NCBI RefSeq assembly: GCF_017591425.1
Contig: NW_024465746.1
Location: 1,612,001-1,676,000 of the forward strand
Length of the DNA: 64,000 nucleotides
Direction: 5' to 3'
Origin: Ochotona curzoniae
Lineage: Eukaryota; Chordata; Mammalia; Lagomorpha; Ochotonidae
Shown here piece by piece: positions 48,410 through 60,367 of this stretch. Below the pieces are notes generated by a model, which worked only from the letters and a program-made list of their open reading frames with translations, searched no databases and was not told the origin of the DNA. The translations under genes and the position numbers were made by a program. Positions within the stretch are counted from its first letter, which is position 1. Each line of letters starts with the position of its first letter.

Positions 48410-48692
48410 GCAAGAAGGACCCTTATTGTGGCACAGTAGGTTAAGCTGCTGCTTAGGGCACCCATGTGCCACACCAGAGTGCCAGCACTGGCTCCTGCAT
48501 TTAGGAAAGCAGCAGATGAGGCCCACAGCCTTGCTAGCCCACCTGGGAGACCCCGATGGAGTTCTTGGCAGCCCCTGGCATCAGCCTGCTACAGCCCAGG
48601 TGGTCGACGGCATTCAGGAAGTGAACTGGCAATGGGAGGTATCTCTTCTCTCCCATCCACTTTCAAATAAACCAATAAATCTGTCTCTTTTT
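48410..48692 (+). mobile_element. Old CSINE in L1 3' region
   Basis: Older head TTGTGGCACAGTAGGTTAAG and tail CAAATAAACCAATAAATC. Confidence 0.85.
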
Positions 48693-49179
48693 AAAAAGTC
48701 TTTCCATGGTACTGTAATTTGTTGTTGTTGCTGTTGTTGTGGCTGTTCTAACTCATATCAGTTGTTGACCTTGTTTTATGGCTTCTCACTTATGGTAATG
48801 TATAGTGATGGAGTACTGGGGTCTATCATATACAGACGTGGGGGTATAATGAAACATGCATCCCTGCATGCAGACGAAAAATGGATTCCCTATGAAACTG
48901 TTGGACATGTGTAGACAATGGAATGCTAGGATGTCTGACATTGTCTGTACCAACAATGTCGGGTACACTTAAATAAGAGACTGATATAATTATGATTCCT
49001 TGTGAAGGATTGCACTATCGTAACAAAATGCAAAGAATCTGACGGGGGGGTGGAAGTTTATGGGGGGCTGAATCCCAGCCTATACAAAATTGTAAAAAAT
49101 AATAATAGATAAATAAATAAAAAATATGTATCTTTTAAAAATAAAAATCTTTCCAATAAATACATAAGTCCCTTTTTGG

Positions 49180-49332
49180 CAGCCATGAGAAAAGCCTGGA
49201 TGGAGGTAAAGGTTCCAGGCTTCAATGTAGCTGACTTGGCTTTTGTGAATACTGAGGAAGTGAACAAGCACATGGAAGATCTTCTCTTTCCCTCTCTCCC
49301 TCTTTCAAATAAAATAATTTTTAAAACAAAGA
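49180..49332 (+). mobile_element. CSINE 3' half
   Basis: Only the distal body remains: GAAGTGAACAAGCACATGG, TTTCAAATAAAATAATT. Confidence 0.7.
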
Positions 49333-50459
49333 CCCTCTCCCTCCCATGCTCATGGTAATGTAGGACACGTCATCTTGTGCTGTACAAATTCCCTCCCGAG
49401 GTCTTGATGTCAGGAAATTCTTCCATGGCATTTTAAAATTGAAGCAGAGATGCTGGGCCAGTGCCTCCCACCATGAGCATCAGAACCAGTCATTTGCCAG
49501 AGCAGCAACCTTGCTTCCACAACACGTGAGGACCAGCACCTTGCAATACATCCCTCTCTCCCCTGAGATTCGTGTCAACGGCGTTTCAGGTCTAGGTAAC
49601 CGAGACTTCTAACACCACTTTAGTTTCAATCACTGTCCCCCTAATCTCCAGTCCCATGTTCCCACAGACGGCTCAGCAGTCCCATGTTCCCACAGACAGC
49701 TCAGCCTCCGGAGGCCTTGCTTTTGCTGCAATAAGGCCGTGTCAGATGAAAAGCCCTTTCTCTCAGCAAAGGCCATTTCCAGTAACAAAGGCTAAAGTGA
49801 TTTTGCTGGAAATACTGGCTGAGCAAGCTCTTTTTAGGATTACAAGGCAGATCTCTGAACAAAGTCTGAGGAATTTTAAGATTTGCCCAATCCCCAGAAT
49901 AACAAACAATCAAGTGGTGTTTATGGCTGTTATTCTAGACCAACATGGTGCCATGTGAGATAAAGCCTTGAAATCCTAAAACAGAACACCCAGGAGTTAA
50001 AGGAGTTACAAGAACTTTTGTCAGATCCATTTTCATTGATTATGTAGCTGTGGTTTAATCATACTAAAACCAGGAGCATGACTGTCACAATCATCAGGAA
50101 AATCAACCCCCAAAATCTTGAAAAATAAATTCACCAAGGGAACGGACACACAACACAAAATATCTACACAGTTCCTCCCCATCTCTGGGACTCCCTTCTT
50201 CCCAGTGTCAGGCAGTCAACTGCCACTTGCAAATACTAAACGGAAATATTGAGATAAATAATCTGTAAACTTTAACCTTGATTATTGTAAATATTTGACT
50301 TTATTTTTAGTTATTAATCTCTTCATCAGCCTAATTTTAGAAATAGACATTTTTTTTCCTATGCACAGGTCCTACACGGGGGGGAGGGGAAACGAGGACC
50401 ACCATTGCAATGTAAATATCTCCCGTTAATGAGGGAACTATGGGATTTTCTTTCTTCTA
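49333..50459. other. RAB31: Intron 5, mostly unique
   Basis: Contains a 28-bp tandem duplication (AGTCCCATGTTCCCACAGAC) at 49650-49705. No gene recognised. Confidence 0.45.
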
Positions 50460-50464
50460 ACTGC

Positions 50465-50602
50465 TATGAGGATACTTCAGAAGTTCAAGGAAAACAACAT
50501 TAAAAGATAAGTTTATGTTGGTACAAAACATTTTGAAAGCTCATGCATATTTTTCCCTAACACACATTTCCCAGAAACTTTTTGAAGACCCCTTCATATT
50601 CA
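50465..50602. mobile_element. Mariner-type MITE
   Basis: GATACTTCAGAAGTTCAAGG on the left and AGAAACTTTTTGAAGACCCC on the right form inverted ends around AAGTTTATGTTGGTACAAAA. Confidence 0.65.
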
Positions 50603-50939
50603 GTAAACAGTTACCTTACCAGGTTAGATAGAGCTATCATGTTTGTGGCTGGGTCCGGTAAAATGCTCATGGTCAATGTGCCAAATTCAGTTCTTAGAAC
50701 CAAAATGATCTTGTGCAGATCTGACCCATCTCTTAAAGTCTAGGACTAAAAGAAACAGGAATGCCACAGAAAACACGATGTAACCCAGTGGTCACTGGAC
50801 CATGAGAATGTTGCTTCAACTGTGTGAGGTAGCAGTAATGACAACAGAAATGATCACAAGAAACATAAAGCGAGCTAGACAGCAGATACCCAGACCCAGG
50901 ATGGCACTTTGTTAGATCTAAGAGATCTGATTCCTCTGA
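50603..50939. other. RAB31: Intron 5, no recognised feature
   Basis: About 340 bases of unique-looking sequence. Confidence 0.4.
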
Positions 50940-51258
50940 AAGAGTTATTTATCGAGAAAGTCAGAATTAGAGAGAGAGACAGAAAGAGGGAGAGACTGGA
51001 GAAGATAACTTATATCTGCTGCTTCACTCCCCAGATGACTGCAAGAGCTGGTCTGATGTGATCCGAAGCCAGGAGCCTGGAGTTTCTTCCAGGTCTCCTC
51101 CATGGGTGTAGGGACCCAAGGACTTAAGCCATCCTCCGCTGCTTTCCCAGACCATAGCAGGGGGCTGGATGGGAAGTGGAGCAGCTGGGACATGGCATAC
51201 GGGATGCTGGGGCCACAGGTGATTGGACTGGCCTGCTATGCCACTGTGCCAGCCCCCT
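50940..51258 (-). mobile_element. CSINE near exon 5
   Basis: Antisense copy from AGTTATTTATCGAGAAAGTC to CACTGTGCCAGCCCC; it ends about 230 bp from the exon 5 donor. Confidence 0.85.
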
Positions 51259-51490
51259 GATTAGATCTCAATATTCATTACCGAGGCCCATCAGATTGCG
51301 TTTCATTATCACTGCCCCTGAATTCGAATCTGTTTTCATAAACGCCACACAGACCACAGGTGAGTGGCTCTAACGTGTATCACAGCCGCTACGCTGAAAG
51401 CAGATGGATCACCGAAAGCACGTGTCTGCTGTCAGACACGTGGGGTGGAGAGTGTGAACTGCACACACAGCAAGGCCCGATGTCCCGTAC

Positions 51491-51597
51491 CTGATGTCCG
51501 AGAGGTCACATTTGTTCCCAGCGATGGCCATGACGATGTTTTCAGGGCCGTGTTCTTTTAGCTCTTTGACCCACTTCTTCAAGGTGTGGAAGGAATC
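51491..51597 (-). CDS. RAB31: RAB31 coding exon 5
   Basis: This 107-base exon encodes 35 full residues starting [17 protein letters not shown] and ending in CDLSDI, plus two bases of the next Arg codon. The acceptor reads TTTAG and the donor GTACGG, a weaker form of the GTAAGT consensus. It contains NKCD, the G4 motif that gives guanine specificity, preceded by the MAIAG beta strand. The amphipathic [10 protein letters not shown] segment is the alpha-3 helix region. Only about 1.25 kb separates it from exon 4, the shortest intron seen here. No disabling change is present. Confidence 0.95.
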
Positions 51598-52849
51598 CTA
51601 AATGCAAAGTGCGAAGGAATCAGCGAAAAGACTTGTCACTACGCTATCGCAACCAAGGTAGGAATCCAACACACAAGGCTTGAAGAAGACTCACATAGAT
51701 GAACATACGACTACACTACCTAGACATGGCAGTTAACATTAGCTAAGTTACATTTACACAGTGCATACAGGAGTCTTTTTCTAAAATTAAAATGCAATAA
51801 GGTTAAGGAAATCTTATTAGCAATTTTCCTCCACAAATAACATAACCTACGACTACAGCCCCTAGTCCACAACGAGTGAGGCCCCCAGGACTCAGCAAGG
51901 CTCTTGCCTAGCTCAGGAGCGAAAGCTCTTGAGTCCTTCTTCCTCCAGGCCCTGCGACTCACGGCTGTCCTCCAGCCAGCAGGCCTGCGTGGATACCAGA
52001 AAAAAGTGTCAACAATTCATTGAAGGTAGGGGCGGGAAAAATGTCATCCAGTCATGGCGATCATTCGTTGATGGACAACATAGGGCCTCTACTGGGCCAC
52101 TAAAACAGATTGGAATTATAGGAGTGGTCTTCAGATGTCTTAAGGAAAACACATATTAATGGAAAAACTGTGGATTTCAAATATTTTGTACCAATGTGCA
52201 CATTTTTAATTCTACCTTCACCAATCTTTTGGAAGTCCTTCATACATATGGTGGTTTCCCGTTGGTCCCCAGAGTCATAAAACCACAGATCCTGCCAACA
52301 ACTACACATATATGTATTCTTCTGTAAATACGTATCTATAATGTAGCTTAATTTATAAATTAGGCAAGTATGATATTAACAGTAATAACAATGAAACAGA
52401 ATGATTATAACAATATAACGTAATCACATTTACTTAAAAGTTTGGACTGTTTATTTCTGGAATGTTCTATGAGTAGTATCAAGCCTCTCAGAAAAGACAC
52501 ACAAATGTGATCCTTGGCATTTTTAAGAAATACGATTGAAACAGTGATAGAAAAGTGTTCCAGAATTAAAGCCATGCAGAACCTCATGGTCATTTTCCTT
52601 TTCTTAAAAAGCTGGTGCCCTGGAGAGCAATACCAGCAGGCATAACCTCGCCTCCACAGGCAGTTCTTTTAAATGCATGTGCACTGTCAGCGGAAAATCG
52701 GAGATGCTTCATTCCCCGTGGATGAAAGAAACTCATAAACACCGGGTCTCCATTCTGCTTGCCCGCATCCTGTGAAATCTCACTCCAGCTGCGGGGACCC
52801 CGTGCTTGCCGGGATGGACACCCGCCTCCAGGGCTGTCTGGCTCCTCAC
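51598..52849. other. RAB31: Intron 4
   Basis: About 1.25 kb. It holds a diverged mariner-type MITE near 52130-52250 and otherwise no recognised repeat or gene. Confidence 0.8.
52130..52250. mobile_element. Mariner-type MITE, diverged
   Basis: TGGATTTCAAATATTTTGTA, TTTTAATTCTACCTTCACC and CTTTTGGAAGTCCTTCATAC match parts of the family. Confidence 0.5.
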
Positions 52850-52921
52850 CTGCTTGGTGATGTCATAGACAATGACGGCGGCCGCAGATCCTCGGTAGTA
52901 CATGGGGGCCAGCGAATGGAA
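52850..52921 (-). CDS. RAB31: RAB31 coding exon 4
   Basis: This 72-base exon encodes 24 residues, [11 protein letters not shown] followed by [13 protein letters not shown], in phase 0 at both ends. It is preceded on the minus strand by a pyrimidine-rich acceptor ending CCAACAG and followed by donor GTGAGG. It covers the end of switch II, just after the DTAGQER that should end exon 3, and the YYRG Rab-family motif. The next strand, VIVYDIT, belongs to the hydrophobic core of the GTPase fold. Switch II residues here contact effectors and exchange factors in Rab proteins. The residues match the mammalian RAB31 sequence as I remember it, so this piece is under strong constraint. Exon 3 is not visible upstream within the remaining 11 kb. 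Confidence 0.95.
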
Positions 52922-53530
52922 CTGTTGGAGAACGAAGGACAACTTCAGACACAGGGAGCACACTACACAACGTCAACTTTACAGGTAAAAGGCTTGGCTG
53001 ACATCATCCCAGCACGATCCCTGGACTCTCTCCAGACCTATTCCAGGCTTCCCGACAGATCTCCCGAGGACACACGGCCACTTCTGACTCACACACCTTG
53101 AAAGCTCTTCTTGGGCACGGGCCCAAAGCCAATCCTGCGAATTCTCTTTGTCTATTGCTCATCCCTTAACTAAGACCCAGGGAAATGCGTTAGAATTCTA
53201 ACAGTAGGAAAATGACAGGTGTCAAGGGCAGGAAAGGAGAATGCTGGCCAAGCTCAGGGTCCCTCGCAGAGGCACCCGTGAGGACACTGCTGCCAGGGCT
53301 GCCCCGGCTCGGGGCGGCTTGCCAGCTCTCGAATGCGGTACCTTCTGCTCCCTGCTGCCATGGAGCAGCTCTCAGAGAGCTGCATTCCAGAATAGTAACA
53401 GCAAATGCCCAAGACTGCGGGAATGATCCATCCTCGTGGGACGGACAACAATGCCCAGAATACAGACATCTTATGTGTATTACAGAGAAGGGTCCAAACC
53501 TAATTTTCACCTTTTTTTGAATTATAAAAA
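52922..53530. other. RAB31: Intron 3, region upstream of exon 4
   Basis: About 600 bases with no recognised repeat or further exon. Confidence 0.45.
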
Positions 53531-53531
53531 T

Positions 53532-53822
53532 AAGTATTTTTTTTTCCTAATTGGAAATGCAGGTATACAGAGAGGAAGATCTTCCACCATTGGTTCACTC
53601 CCCAAGTAGTTGCAATGGCCGAAGATGAGCTAATCCGAGGCCACGAGCCAGGAACCTCTTGGGTCTCCCATGCTGGTGCAGTATCCCATTATTGCTTTCC
53701 CAGGTCACAAGCAGAGAGCTGGATGGGAAGCGGGGCAGCGGGGACACGAACCAGTGCCCTTATGGGATCCTGGCGCATGCAAGGCAAAGACTTTAGCCAC
53801 TAGGCTGCTGTGCTAGGTCCAA
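53532..53822 (-). mobile_element. CSINE
   Basis: Antisense; CCTAATTGGAAATGCAGG to CTGCTGTGCTAGGTCC, with a deletion in the middle of the body. Confidence 0.85.
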
Positions 53823-53907
53823 ATTAGAATAATATGTTAACTGAGTGTTAAAAATCAATAAGAAATAGCTCAATGGGAAATTGGACAAATATACACAAAT
53901 ATATGTG

Positions 53908-53985
53908 GAATCTTCCAAGAGGTCATCCATAAGGCATATTATACTTTAATTCCATTTTCCATGAACTTTATTGAAGTCCTTCTAG
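53908..53985. mobile_element. Mariner-type MITE end
   Basis: TTTAATTCCATTTTCCATGA and ACTTTATTGAAGTCCTTC match the terminal repeat. Confidence 0.55.
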
Positions 53986-54064
53986 AGTTAAAAAAAATCA
54001 TCCAGGACATATCAATTACCAATAAATACTTGAAGACCTTTTCAATTAGAAAAGTAGAAATGAG

Positions 54065-54352
54065 AAGGTTGGCATTACAGTATAACATGTTAAGCTGCCA
54101 CTTGCGACACCTGTACAAGTCTTGGCAGCTCCACCTCTCATCCAGCTCCCTGCTTTAGGCATCTTGGAGGCAGCAGAGCATGTCCCAAGTACCCGTGGCC
54201 CTGCCACCTGCAGGGGACAGCAGGATGGAGCTCCATCTTTCTGGCCGCATCCTGGACCAGGCCTGGCTGCTGCCACTGTCGAGGGAGGAGCAGCAGAAGG
54301 AAGATCTAGGTCTCTCTGTCACTCCGCCTTTTGAATAGATGAACAAATCATC
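54065..54352 (+). mobile_element. Old CSINE
   Basis: Older head TGGCATTACAGTATAACATG with CATCCAGCTCCCTGC in the body. Confidence 0.75.
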
Positions 54353-56779
54353 GTTGAAAAAAAATGTATTTACTGCTGAAAGTTTTAAAAAACAATAAAA
54401 GGACTGAGAACAGAAATGATGAATGAGTGCTTATTAACTTACTAAATACTTAAGAAAAAAAAAAAAACCAAAACATTCATCATGCCCATTTGTTGTGTGG
54501 GTTTGGGTAGGGAGGCACTCTCACACGACACAGGAAGCACTTCCATACTTGCTTTAAACACCACAATAGGTAATACATATGGAAAGCTAGAACATTTGGT
54601 CCCTCAATTCCACTTTCACAACTATATTTGTGTGTGGGAAAAATCACCAATATAAAGAGAGCCATCCTTGTGTTGTACTTGGGAGCAAGATTCTCAAGAC
54701 AACTTAAAGGTTTATCAAAGGGCACTACATCAGGTCACAAACTAAACACTTACATCTTCCCAAAACGCATACCTCACTCCTGGGGGGTACGAGGAGGTGG
54801 GGGCCATCGAGGTCAGGAGGGGAGGACGTCGCCAAGACCGAATCAGTGCTCTTATAACAAGAAGAAACGACCAAAGCTCACCTTCTCTCTGTGACGATTG
54901 CAGTCTGCAAACCAAGAAGTGTGCCTCCCCACACAGACTGGCACTGTGATCTTGAACTTCTCTAGAACCATGACCAATGTCACTTGGGCCTCTGGTGTTT
55001 TGTTTGAACCCCCTAGGTAGGACATACCTCTACTCGAACAAATAAAGGATATTCAACAACTACTAAAATGGTGATGATAATTCTTATTTCTAGGAAAAGC
55101 TACCTCTGACATATTGGGGGAAAAAAAACAACTCCCTATGTGCCATAACGTAAGCAGGACGATGGTACCTGCACAAGGCTTGCCATGATGTATGTGTAAG
55201 TAAAATGGTCTCTAGTGAACCACAGTGCGGGGAAGGCAGCGGGAAGAAAGGCAGGACCCGGATGCTTTCCCGGCACACTCACTTATCCCGCATGGCACTC
55301 CCCATGGAGAGAACACTTGCCACTTGGTAATGGTCACATGTGGGCACCTGGAGGACACCTGTGCCCGGGGTGACTCCTGTGACACTCAGGAAGGCGGGTG
55401 TGAAAGGAGAGCGCCCCCAGCAGCGCCCCCTCCCCAGGCTCCCCTGTGCCAGTCTCCCACCCGCAGGGAACTTTCTCCCCAGGAGAAGCTGCTGTGTTTC
55501 TAAGGAGAGGGAAAGGATGGGGTGGGAGTGGGGAGAGCTTGGACCGGATACTGGGCTCAAAGCTGAGCTGCGGGGGCCTCAGGTGCTGCCTGGCTCACAC
55601 GGGTGTAAAGGAGTCACAGCACCGACAGCCACCACTCGCCACCGTGCCTTCCCACACTCCCTGCCACTCAACACTGCGCACTTCTTGGGTAGCTGCGCAT
55701 CTATTTTTAACTCACCCCTTGGCAGCTCTGCTCCTCTGGCCTGAAACTCAAAGTCAGCATTACCGCTCCCAGGGAGAGCAAGGTGGCTTGGAAAGACTTC
55801 TGCGTTACTGCAGGCAGCCGTGCACACACAGTGTCCTCCCAGCCCTGTTCTCCTAAATGCTCTTCTGGTTTTTCTTCCCCCAAACAGACTCTACTTAACA
55901 GAGTTGCACATCAACGCATGGGGTAGGAGAGTTACACACTTCACCAAGGTATCCCAAAGGGTCCCAGAAAACATGGATGACATAAATCCTGAATACCTTG
56001 AATTCTGAAAGCTGTTCACCCCAAGGAATTCTCTTTTTATTTCCTCCCACAAACTTTTGGAGTACTTTCAGGTTTTTCAAGACAAGATGGCCAGGGACTT
56101 AAACTCGCCGGAGGAGATGGGATGAGCTGAGCCAGAGCCGTGTCCCCCACCCCACCCAGCTGGCGCTCGACTAACAGCGGTGGTCTTCTGCATTATTGAG
56201 CAGATCCTGGTATTCATAATGCATGACTCATTCTCTTTCCTCCAAATGGAATCGCTTGGAAATAAATCTGTTCGTGAACTCACTGAACTGACTGCTGCTG
56301 CGCACCTGCAGGAGTTGAGTGAGTTAAAAAGCTCAAGACATACATCGGCCCAGGATGCTCTTCACGGAGGAGAAAAGCCGCAATCACTTCCGGCCTGCAG
56401 TGTGCGTGCCTTCCGCTCCCCCATCCCCGTTCCCCCTACAAACAAACCGCAGCCTCCCTTGGGCAGCATGGCTGGCGGGGCCGGGGAGGGACGGCAGGAT
56501 GAAACCTCCCAGGCTATGTAAGGAAAACAGTCCTCAAGTTCACAGCCAGGGAAGACTGAGAAAGCTATTTTTAAAATCTCACCTTGAAAGGTTACCACCT
56601 GAAACTGAACACAACAGATGTGGACTGCAAGCCCCTTCCTTCCCTACTCCCCAGCGGAACAGCTCAGAGACCAAATTCAAGAGTGCAGACAACGGCCAGG
56701 TGTTCTTGAATCATTTGCCAGCAGCACAGGGAATTGTGAAAAGCGAATCCTGTCTCCCGCAGAAGCAGCTGTCCGTGTT
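54353..56779. other. RAB31: Intron 3, mostly unique
   Basis: 2.4 kb without a recognised gene. A possible mariner-type end (CACAAACTTTTGGAGTACTT) lies near 56045-56075. The stretch 55340-55760 is relatively C/G-rich but has few CpG. Confidence 0.4.
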
Positions 56780-56787
56780 CTTAATAC

Positions 56788-56895
56788 ACGTGACACTTGG
56801 GGAGTGAACCAACAGACAGAAGATCGCTGTCTCTCCTTCTCTCTATAAATCTGTCTTTCCAATAAAAACAAATAAATTTTAAAAAAGAAAAATAA
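56788..56895 (+). mobile_element. CSINE, strongly 5' truncated
   Basis: Only ACTTGGGGAGTGAACCAAC through CCAATAAAAACAAATAAAT remains, about the last third of the element. Confidence 0.85.
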
Positions 56896-57804
56896 TAAAC
56901 AGTGCATGAGGCAAGGGTGTAATCTGCTGTCTTCCCAAAGATCTACTGCAGCATACTGGTCACACTCATGCAGGACAAGCTAGATCACCACTAGCCTAAC
57001 ACCACATATGCTTGAACAAGGTCTCCTGGTCACACAGGGCTGACAAGCACCACAGTAATACCACTCCCCAGATGTCCACAGAGCATGCACAGCCCAGTGG
57101 AGGCTCTGAAAACACCGCCTCAAAGAAACATCTTCGGATTTTAACTCAGCTTCCCCGACCAGTTCCTTTTTCAACTAGTACCAGTTAACATCTAGGGATG
57201 GGATCATCAAGACACATGTGAGGGGTTAGGACGAGGAGACCTGAACTCGGAGACAGTCTTGGGGCTTTTCCTGTTGGTCAATGGGAGTTGAGGGTGGCGA
57301 CTGCTCAGGGTTTTGCAGCCGAGGACAACACGCAAGGCCAAGGTAGAATGGAACCTGGGGAGAGCCCGCTTGCCTGGCCTGCTCTGTGCCGTGTGCCCAC
57401 CTCTCTCCTTTCCCACACCACTCTATCCTGAAAGCCATGATGAATGCAAAAAGGAGTCCACAGGCCTTTATGCAAGCAGAGTTTATAAGCACAGCTCTTT
57501 GCCACGAGAGAACATGGACTTGGGTCACCTTCCACTGGAACCACAGGCACCTGTAACCATCAGGAAACCGCCCTGTTCCCAGAGACCCCAGGCGTACACA
57601 CCAAGCGCTGAGCAGACTTCCCTACCATCATTTCTCCTTGCCTCCCGATGGTCGCACAGCCCCCGTTCTTTCTCCACAGTCCACAACAGTTTGCTATATG
57701 GAGTTTTATTTTTGTCACTTTGTCATCTATCGGCACCGCTTGCCTACAGCATTGCCCATTCTCCAAACTGTCTTCTTCAGGACACAGATGCAGGGCTTTC
57801 CGAA
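56896..57804. other. RAB31: Intron 3, no recognised feature
   Basis: About 900 bases of unique-looking sequence. Confidence 0.4.
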
Positions 57805-57805
57805 C

Positions 57806-58147
57806 CCTGAAACATAGTGTCTTTCCCTTTCATTTCTTTTTAAGATTATTTTTTTTATTGGAAAGTCAGATATACAGAGAGGAGGAGACAGAAAGATTTT
57901 CCATCCGATGATTCACTCCCTAAGCGGCTGCAATGGCTGGAGCTGAGCCGATCCAAAGCCAGGAACCAGGAGCTTCTTCCAGGTCTCCCACACGGGTGCA
58001 GGGTCTTGTCTATGGGCCATCCTTGACTGCTTTCCCAGGCCACAAGCAGGGAGCTGGACACAAACCAGTGCCTTATAGGATCCCAGTGCGTGCAAGGTGA
58101 GGATTTAGCCGCTAGGCTATAGCACCAGGCCCTGAAACGTAGTTTCT
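57806..58147 (-). mobile_element. CSINE with probable target duplication
   Basis: CCCTGAAACATAGTGTC before and CCCTGAAACGTAGTTTC after flank an antisense copy whose body is slightly shortened. Confidence 0.85.
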
Positions 58148-58197
58148 GAGACCTCAAATCAAAGCCTTTTACACTTTCTGAGTTTGAACTGACCGAC

Positions 58198-58221
58198 CAC
58201 ACACACACACACACACACACA
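58198..58221. repeat. (AC)n microsatellite
   Basis: About twelve AC units. Confidence 0.9.
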
Positions 58222-59114
58222 GAGTGGAGAAAATTCCATCCCTGGACTTCCCGAATCCTTCAGACCACCCAGCCTGCTTCAGACGAAATTTTCCCAATGC
58301 AGGTTTGCAGCATCATAAATTCCACGGCAGCCAAAATTCTGTAAGTCAGCCGCAGTAAACACATAAGTTTGCAAAAGAGCACAGCTCCAGCCAGGCTCTG
58401 CCTTCCTCGGATGAAAACGACCCCAGCCATGAGGCTCCAGCCTCGGGTCCTGGAACTTGCTGGATGGGTTTTGTAGAATGATTTTTCATTTTTTTTGTAG
58501 AATGATTTTTCAGAGAGCGCATCGTCCCTGGCAGGCTGCTCAGAGGCTGCCTAGGAGCCAAGGCTGATCTGCAACCAGACTGGGAACTGCCTCAGATGGC
58601 GGCACAAAGCAGACAGTCTCGCGGGCCAGGGACAGTCAGGGGCAGAGGCCCAAGACAGCCAGTGTTTCCCCCGGAGTCAAACAAAGAGGGTGGAAGAAAA
58701 TTCCTGACATTCCCAACATTCTCAGCTGGCAAAAGCTGAATGGAAAAACACATTACTGCACTGAATGTTCTCTCTGCCATTCAGAAGAAAGCCTCTCCAT
58801 TGAGGCCGGCTCTCCACAGACGCAGGAGCTAGTTAACATGCACGCTCAGACACCCTCCAACCCGACAGTGCGGGAGGCAGAACAGGAGCAGGGCTGGGCG
58901 ATCCGATCTGAACATTACCCATGCTATACAGGTATGCAAATAGGACACTGCATCCCTGCATATGCGCCATTCCTATGGGTTAGCTACAAATAAAAACATT
59001 TTTTAATAAAGTAAAAAGGCCATGAGATAATGTATCAAGTTATTTCTGGACAACAGGGTATAGGCAAATCAACACTTATTGGACACTTTCTGAATGACTT
59101 TTAAAAATGTTCAA
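58222..59114. other. RAB31: Intron 3, no recognised feature
   Basis: Contains a short duplication (TTTTGTAGAATGATTTTTCA) at 58469-58512. No gene. Confidence 0.4.
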
Positions 59115-59118
59115 CATT

Positions 59119-60367
59119 GGGGATGGCATGATGGCTCAACACTAAACCTTCAGCTTGCAAGTGCTGGCATCCCATACAAGCGTTGACATCCCATACACGT
59201 GCTGGCATCCCATACAAACACTGGCATCCCACACGAGCTCTAGCATCCCATACAAGTGCTGGCATCCCATACAGGCTCTGGTATCCCATACATGCACTGG
59301 CATCCCATACAAGCGCTGGCATCCCATACACGTGCTGGCATCCCATGCAAATACTGGCATCCCACACGAGCTCTAGCATCCCATACAAGCACCGGAACCC
59401 ATACAAGCGCTGGCATCCCACACAAGCTCTAGCATCCCATACAAGTGCTGGCATCCTATACAAGCGCTGGCATCCCATACAAGCTCTGGCATCCTATACA
59501 AGTGCTGGAATCCTATACACGTGCTGGCATCCCATACATGCACTGGCATCCCATACAAGCGCTGGCATCCCATACGTGCACTGTCATTCCATACAAGCTC
59601 TGGCATCCCATACAAGCTCTGGCATCCCATACATGTGCTGGCATCCCATACAAGCGCCGGAACCCATACATGTGCTGGCATCCTATACAAGCGCCGGCAT
59701 CCCATACAAGCTCTGGCATCCCATACAAGCGCTGGCATCCTATACAAGTGCTGGAATCCTATACACGTGCTGGCATCCCATACAAACACTGGCATCCCAC
59801 ACGAGCTCTAGCATCCCATACAAGCACTGGCATCCCATACAAGCGCTGGCATCCCATACAAGCGCCGGAACCCATACATGTGCTGGCATCCCATACAAGC
59901 GCCGGAACCCATACATGCGCTGGCATCCTATACAAGCTCTAGCATCCCATACAAGCGCCGGCATCCCATACATGCACTGGCATTCCATACAAGCACTGGC
60001 ATCCCATATAAGTGCTGGCATCCCACACGAGCTCTAGCATCCCATACAAGCACTGGCATCCCATACAAGCACTGGCATCCCATACAAGCGCCGGCATCCC
60101 ATACAAGCGCTGGTTTGTGTCCTGGCTGCTCCGTTTCCAGCCGAGCTACTAGTAGTGACCTGGGAAATCAGTAGCCAATGGCCCAAAGGCTTGGGACCTT
60201 ACACCCATGTGGGAAATCCAGAGGAAGCTCCTGGTTCCTGGTGTTGGACTGGCTCAGCTTCAGCTGCTGCAGCTAACTGGGGAGTAAGTTATCAGACAGA
60301 AGAGCTTTACCTTTGTATCTTTCATTCTGTCAATCTGCTTTTCCAATAAAAATAAAGAAATCTTTTT
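59119..60367 (+). mobile_element. CSINE expanded internally by a minisatellite
   Basis: A head (GGGGATGGCATGATGGCTC, CTTCAGCTTGCAAGTGC) at 59119-59160, then the tandem array, then a normal body from GCTGGTTTGTGTCCTGGC at 60108 to an AATAAAAATAAAG tail. Without the array it would be a typical 300-bp SINE. Confidence 0.93.
59160..60110. repeat. 19-bp minisatellite inside a SINE, about 50 copies
   Basis: The unit GCTGGCATCCCATACAAGC repeats with few changes for about 950 bases. Variants include CACGAGCTCTAGC, ATGCACTGGC and GCCGGAACCC. Since 19 is not a multiple of three, the array stays open in several frames, which produces long but meaningless open frames on both strands. Confidence 0.97.

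Larger units (their letters stand above)
46150..49140 (+). mobile_element. L1 ORF2 and 3' UTR, broken by three SINEs
   Basis: Four blocks (46150-46900, 47235-47860, 48168-48410, 48695-49140) follow L1 ORF2 order. Landmarks are TTTGAAAAGGTCAAGAAAAT, the TGACCAAGTGGGATTTATCC and AGGAATGCAAGGTTAG run, GCAAAAAAAGCATTTGACAC, CTGAAAACTATAAAACACTG and TATGGTCATCAAAACAGCATGG. The last block appears to be the 3' UTR. Stops, deletions and SINE insertions make it inactive. It is less diverged than the other L1 remnants here. Confidence 0.9.

Noticed and set aside
55340..55760. CpG island or promoter
   Set aside because: C/G-rich but poor in CpG and without promoter elements; it lies mid-intron.
59183..60037. 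284-codon open frame
   Set aside because: It is the 19-bp tandem array read in one frame; the protein period of 19 residues simply reflects three DNA units. Other frames and the opposite strand are open as well.
59160..60110. CRISPR-like array of short repeats
   Set aside because: There are no unique spacers; units are contiguous, and the host is a mammal.
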